Assembly: GCA_030267965.1 (NCBI GenBank)
Contig: BRYA01000498.1
Location: 1-64,000 of the forward strand
DNA from: Triparma columacea
Lineage: Eukaryota; Sar; Bolidophyceae; Parmales; Triparmaceae
Length of the DNA: 64,000 nucleotides
Direction of reading: 5' to 3'
Within the stretch, counting starts at the first letter, position 1. The number at the start of each line of letters is the position of its first letter. Positions 62,497-64,000 of this stretch are shown piece after piece. Under the pieces are notes generated by a model that was not told the DNA's origin, made no database searches, and saw only the letters and a program-made list of their open reading frames with translations. The position numbers and the translations under genes were made by a program.

Positions 62497-63207
62497 ATGT
62501 CAAAAATGGCTTATTGGTTGATTATTACACTAATATTATCAAATGCAGTATCTTATAATGCATTCTATACACCACAAACACATACATACCATTTGTATAA
62601 CGAAAGAACGACACCAAGAAGAACCATAGCAAACTCACTCCCGCACATCACACAATCAATCACACAATCAACACAACCAACACAACAACAAACACAACAA
62701 ACAAAGCAAACAACACAACAACTACCGACACACCATACAAGCACCCTAAAATGTTCAAAAAACAGCGAATTCTGGGATTCCCAGCGCACCCTCCTCGGTG
62801 CCTCCTCCTCTCTCCCTCCCACCCCCGCCGAGCTTTACAAGAAGCGTACCACCTCTCTCCTTCTCACCAGTCTCTCCCTCGTCCTCCCCACCTCTTCCCT
62901 CCTCTACCTCCTCCTCCCTTCCCCCACCGCGTCACTATCCTTCCTCCTCGGTGGTCTTTTAGGTATACTATATTGTCGTGGTTTAACCTCTTACGTTTCA
63001 ATGATAGGTGGTTCCGCCATAAGCTCCTCAGGCGAGGTTGACCTCTCAGCCGCGGGTGGCGGTAGCGCGAGGTTTGCGTTCCTTATCTTGATGTTCGTAA
63101 TGGCTAGAGCACTTCCGGGGAAGGTTGAATTGATTGAGGCTATACCGGGGTTCTTCTTTTATCAGATTGCAAGCGTTATTGAGGGACAGAGACAGTGGGA
63201 GGAATGA
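62497..63207 (+). CDS. Plastid membrane protein, AtpI/CGL160-like
   Basis: Single exon, 236 residues. A signal peptide (YWLIITLILSNAVSY) ends near Y-NAFYTP, with a Phe as in complex-plastid targeting. A Gln/Thr-rich low-complexity transit region follows. The C-terminal 120 residues have about four TM helices: TSLLLTSLSLVLPTSSLLYL, LSFLLGGLLGILYC, FAFLILMFVMARALPG and IEAIPGFFFYQIASVIEG. The last two resemble the UncI/AtpI domain found in CGL160, which helps assemble the chloroplast ATP synthase c-ring. The match is by motif and topology only. Confidence 0.6.
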   Translation: MSKMAYWLIITLILSNAVSYNAFYTPQTHTYHLYNERTTPRRTIANSLPHITQSITQSTQPTQQQTQQTKQTTQQLPTHHTSTLKCSKNSEFWDSQRTLLGASSSLPPTPAELYKKRTTSLLLTSLSLVLPTSSLLYLLLPSPTASLSFLLGGLLGILYCRGLTSYVSMIGGSAISSSGEVDLSAAGGGSARFAFLILMFVMARALPGKVELIEAIPGFFFYQIASVIEGQRQWEE

Positions 63208-63301
63208 AGAAAAGTCGAGGAACACATTTATATTATGCTGGTGAAAATAAGTAAAGGAATTGTATACAACACGAAACACGTAGTATGCCGGGCACCTTAG
63301 T

Positions 63302-64000
63302 TCAAGTAGCTGTCACCTCAACGATTTCCACCACGAAGTCCTTGACATGTAGTTTATGTCCTCCCCCCCCTCCAATCCCTACAAACAACCCCCAAATTTC
63401 CTCCCCCTCCTCCCCCCCCACTGGTATCCCCATCTCCACCCTCTCCCACTCGTGTCCAGCAGGTCCCATGTAGTGCAAATACCTAGAGGGTTCCTTACCC
63501 CTGTCTCTGTTCCCCCTCTCAATACCGTGGAATTCATCGTACTTACCTAAAGTCATACCTGGCCCCCCGTCCTTTGGGATGAGCATGGTGTAGTCATTTG
63601 GTGTAGAATTAGCAACGACACCCCAATCTTCGGGGGGGGGGTTAGGCATGGTAGATGAAGCTAAGGGACGGAGGTATACTGCTCCCTTGCGGTTACCCCA
63701 ACCCTGGTCTTTGTAGGTTAGCTTTACCATACGGGAGAGCGCGGTAATATGGGGGGGACTTTCGAAATTGAACGCCTGCCAGAGACAGGGGGAGTAAACG
63801 TTTGTAGGGTTCTCGAAGGTCTTTGAAGATTCCAGGGATGGGGAATTGTTCAGGGCAAGACGGACTGTTGATACGACGGTATTGCCGCGGATCAGGGTTG
63901 GGCTATGCACAGGACCGTCGATGGAGGGCTGGAGGGGGAAGATGACTGGGTTGCCATGGAGGAGATTTGCAGTTATTTCACGCCTGGTCAATGTTATTCC
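63302..64000 (-). CDS. Unknown protein, 5' end beyond the window
   Basis: The frame is open to the window edge on the minus strand and ends at 63302. No ATG lies in the visible N-terminal part (it reads ...GITLTRREITANLLHG), so the start is outside. Visible features are LTYKDQGWGNRKGAVYLRPL, GPGMTLGKYDEFHG and a C-terminal beta-rich VEMGIPVGGEEGEEIWGLFV ... LHVKDFVVEIVEV. This resembles a galactose-binding or lectin-like beta-sandwich pattern seen in stramenopile hypothetical proteins, but I cannot name it. Convergent with the AtpI-like gene (94 bp). Confidence 0.55.
   Translation of the reverse strand, partial: GITLTRREITANLLHGNPVIFPLQPSIDGPVHSPTLIRGNTVVSTVRLALNNSPSLESSKTFENPTNVYSPCLWQAFNFESPPHITALSRMVKLTYKDQGWGNRKGAVYLRPLASSTMPNPPPEDWGVVANSTPNDYTMLIPKDGGPGMTLGKYDEFHGIERGNRDRGKEPSRYLHYMGPAGHEWERVEMGIPVGGEEGEEIWGLFVGIGGGGGHKLHVKDFVVEIVEVTAT

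Overview
The window is nuclear DNA of a single-celled photosynthetic eukaryote. Genes are spliced with short introns (about 75-210 nt, usually GTGAG at the donor and a pyrimidine-rich acceptor). Several predicted proteins carry a signal peptide followed by a Phe at the presumed cleavage point, the bipartite plastid-targeting pattern of algae with red-derived secondary plastids. A heat-shock-factor gene, BspA-type leucine-rich repeats, ciliary genes and plastid electron-transport genes together suggest a stramenopile, most likely near the Bolidophyceae (Triparma and relatives). That placement is inference. Coding strands are rich in G homopolymers (8-15 nt), and one assembly gap (24657-24745) falls in such a tract.

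Layout. 0.2-9.3 kb: a repeat-bearing unknown protein, a 7-TM MLO-like protein with His-rich and EF-hand segments, a coiled-coil protein, and a DOT1-like methyltransferase that starts 16 bp from it. 9.3-16.3 kb: an ABC-F gene fragment and a 1,988-residue receptor-like kinase with a beta-helix ectodomain. 16.5-27.1 kb: a coiled-coil gene, an HSF, PGR5, a plastid NAD(P)-binding protein, a DNL zinc-finger protein, a large helical-repeat protein, a small plastid protein and a Tim8-like chaperone. 27.3-40.1 kb: a kelch protein, the AMPK/SNF1 catalytic subunit, a CFAP70-like ciliary protein and a K+-dependent Na+/Ca2+ exchanger. 40.2-51.4 kb: an accessory region with armadillo and MYND fragments, a BspA-LRR gene, AT-rich repeats, a second assembly gap, a gene with a 21-residue tandem repeat, and several broken coding relics. 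51.5-64 kb: conserved genes again (zinc-ribbon protein, IQ-motif protein, RING-H2 ligase, TDP1, small secreted Cys-rich protein, plastid AtpI/CGL160-like membrane protein), ending in a gene cut by the window edge.

There is no operon logic. Many pairs are divergent with very short shared promoters or convergent with under 100 bp between stop codons. Functional themes are plastid bioenergetics (PGR5, NAD(P)-binding protein, AtpI-like protein), mitochondrial import (Tim8, DNL/Hep1), Ca2+ and kinase signalling (MLO/EF-hand, exchanger, receptor kinase, AMPK) and cilia (CFAP70). The most unusual observations are a 100-bp perfect inverted copy of HSF coding sequence just upstream of a neighbouring gene, the receptor-kinase architecture, and the relic- and repeat-rich accessory block. 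I saw no tRNA, rRNA or CRISPR array.
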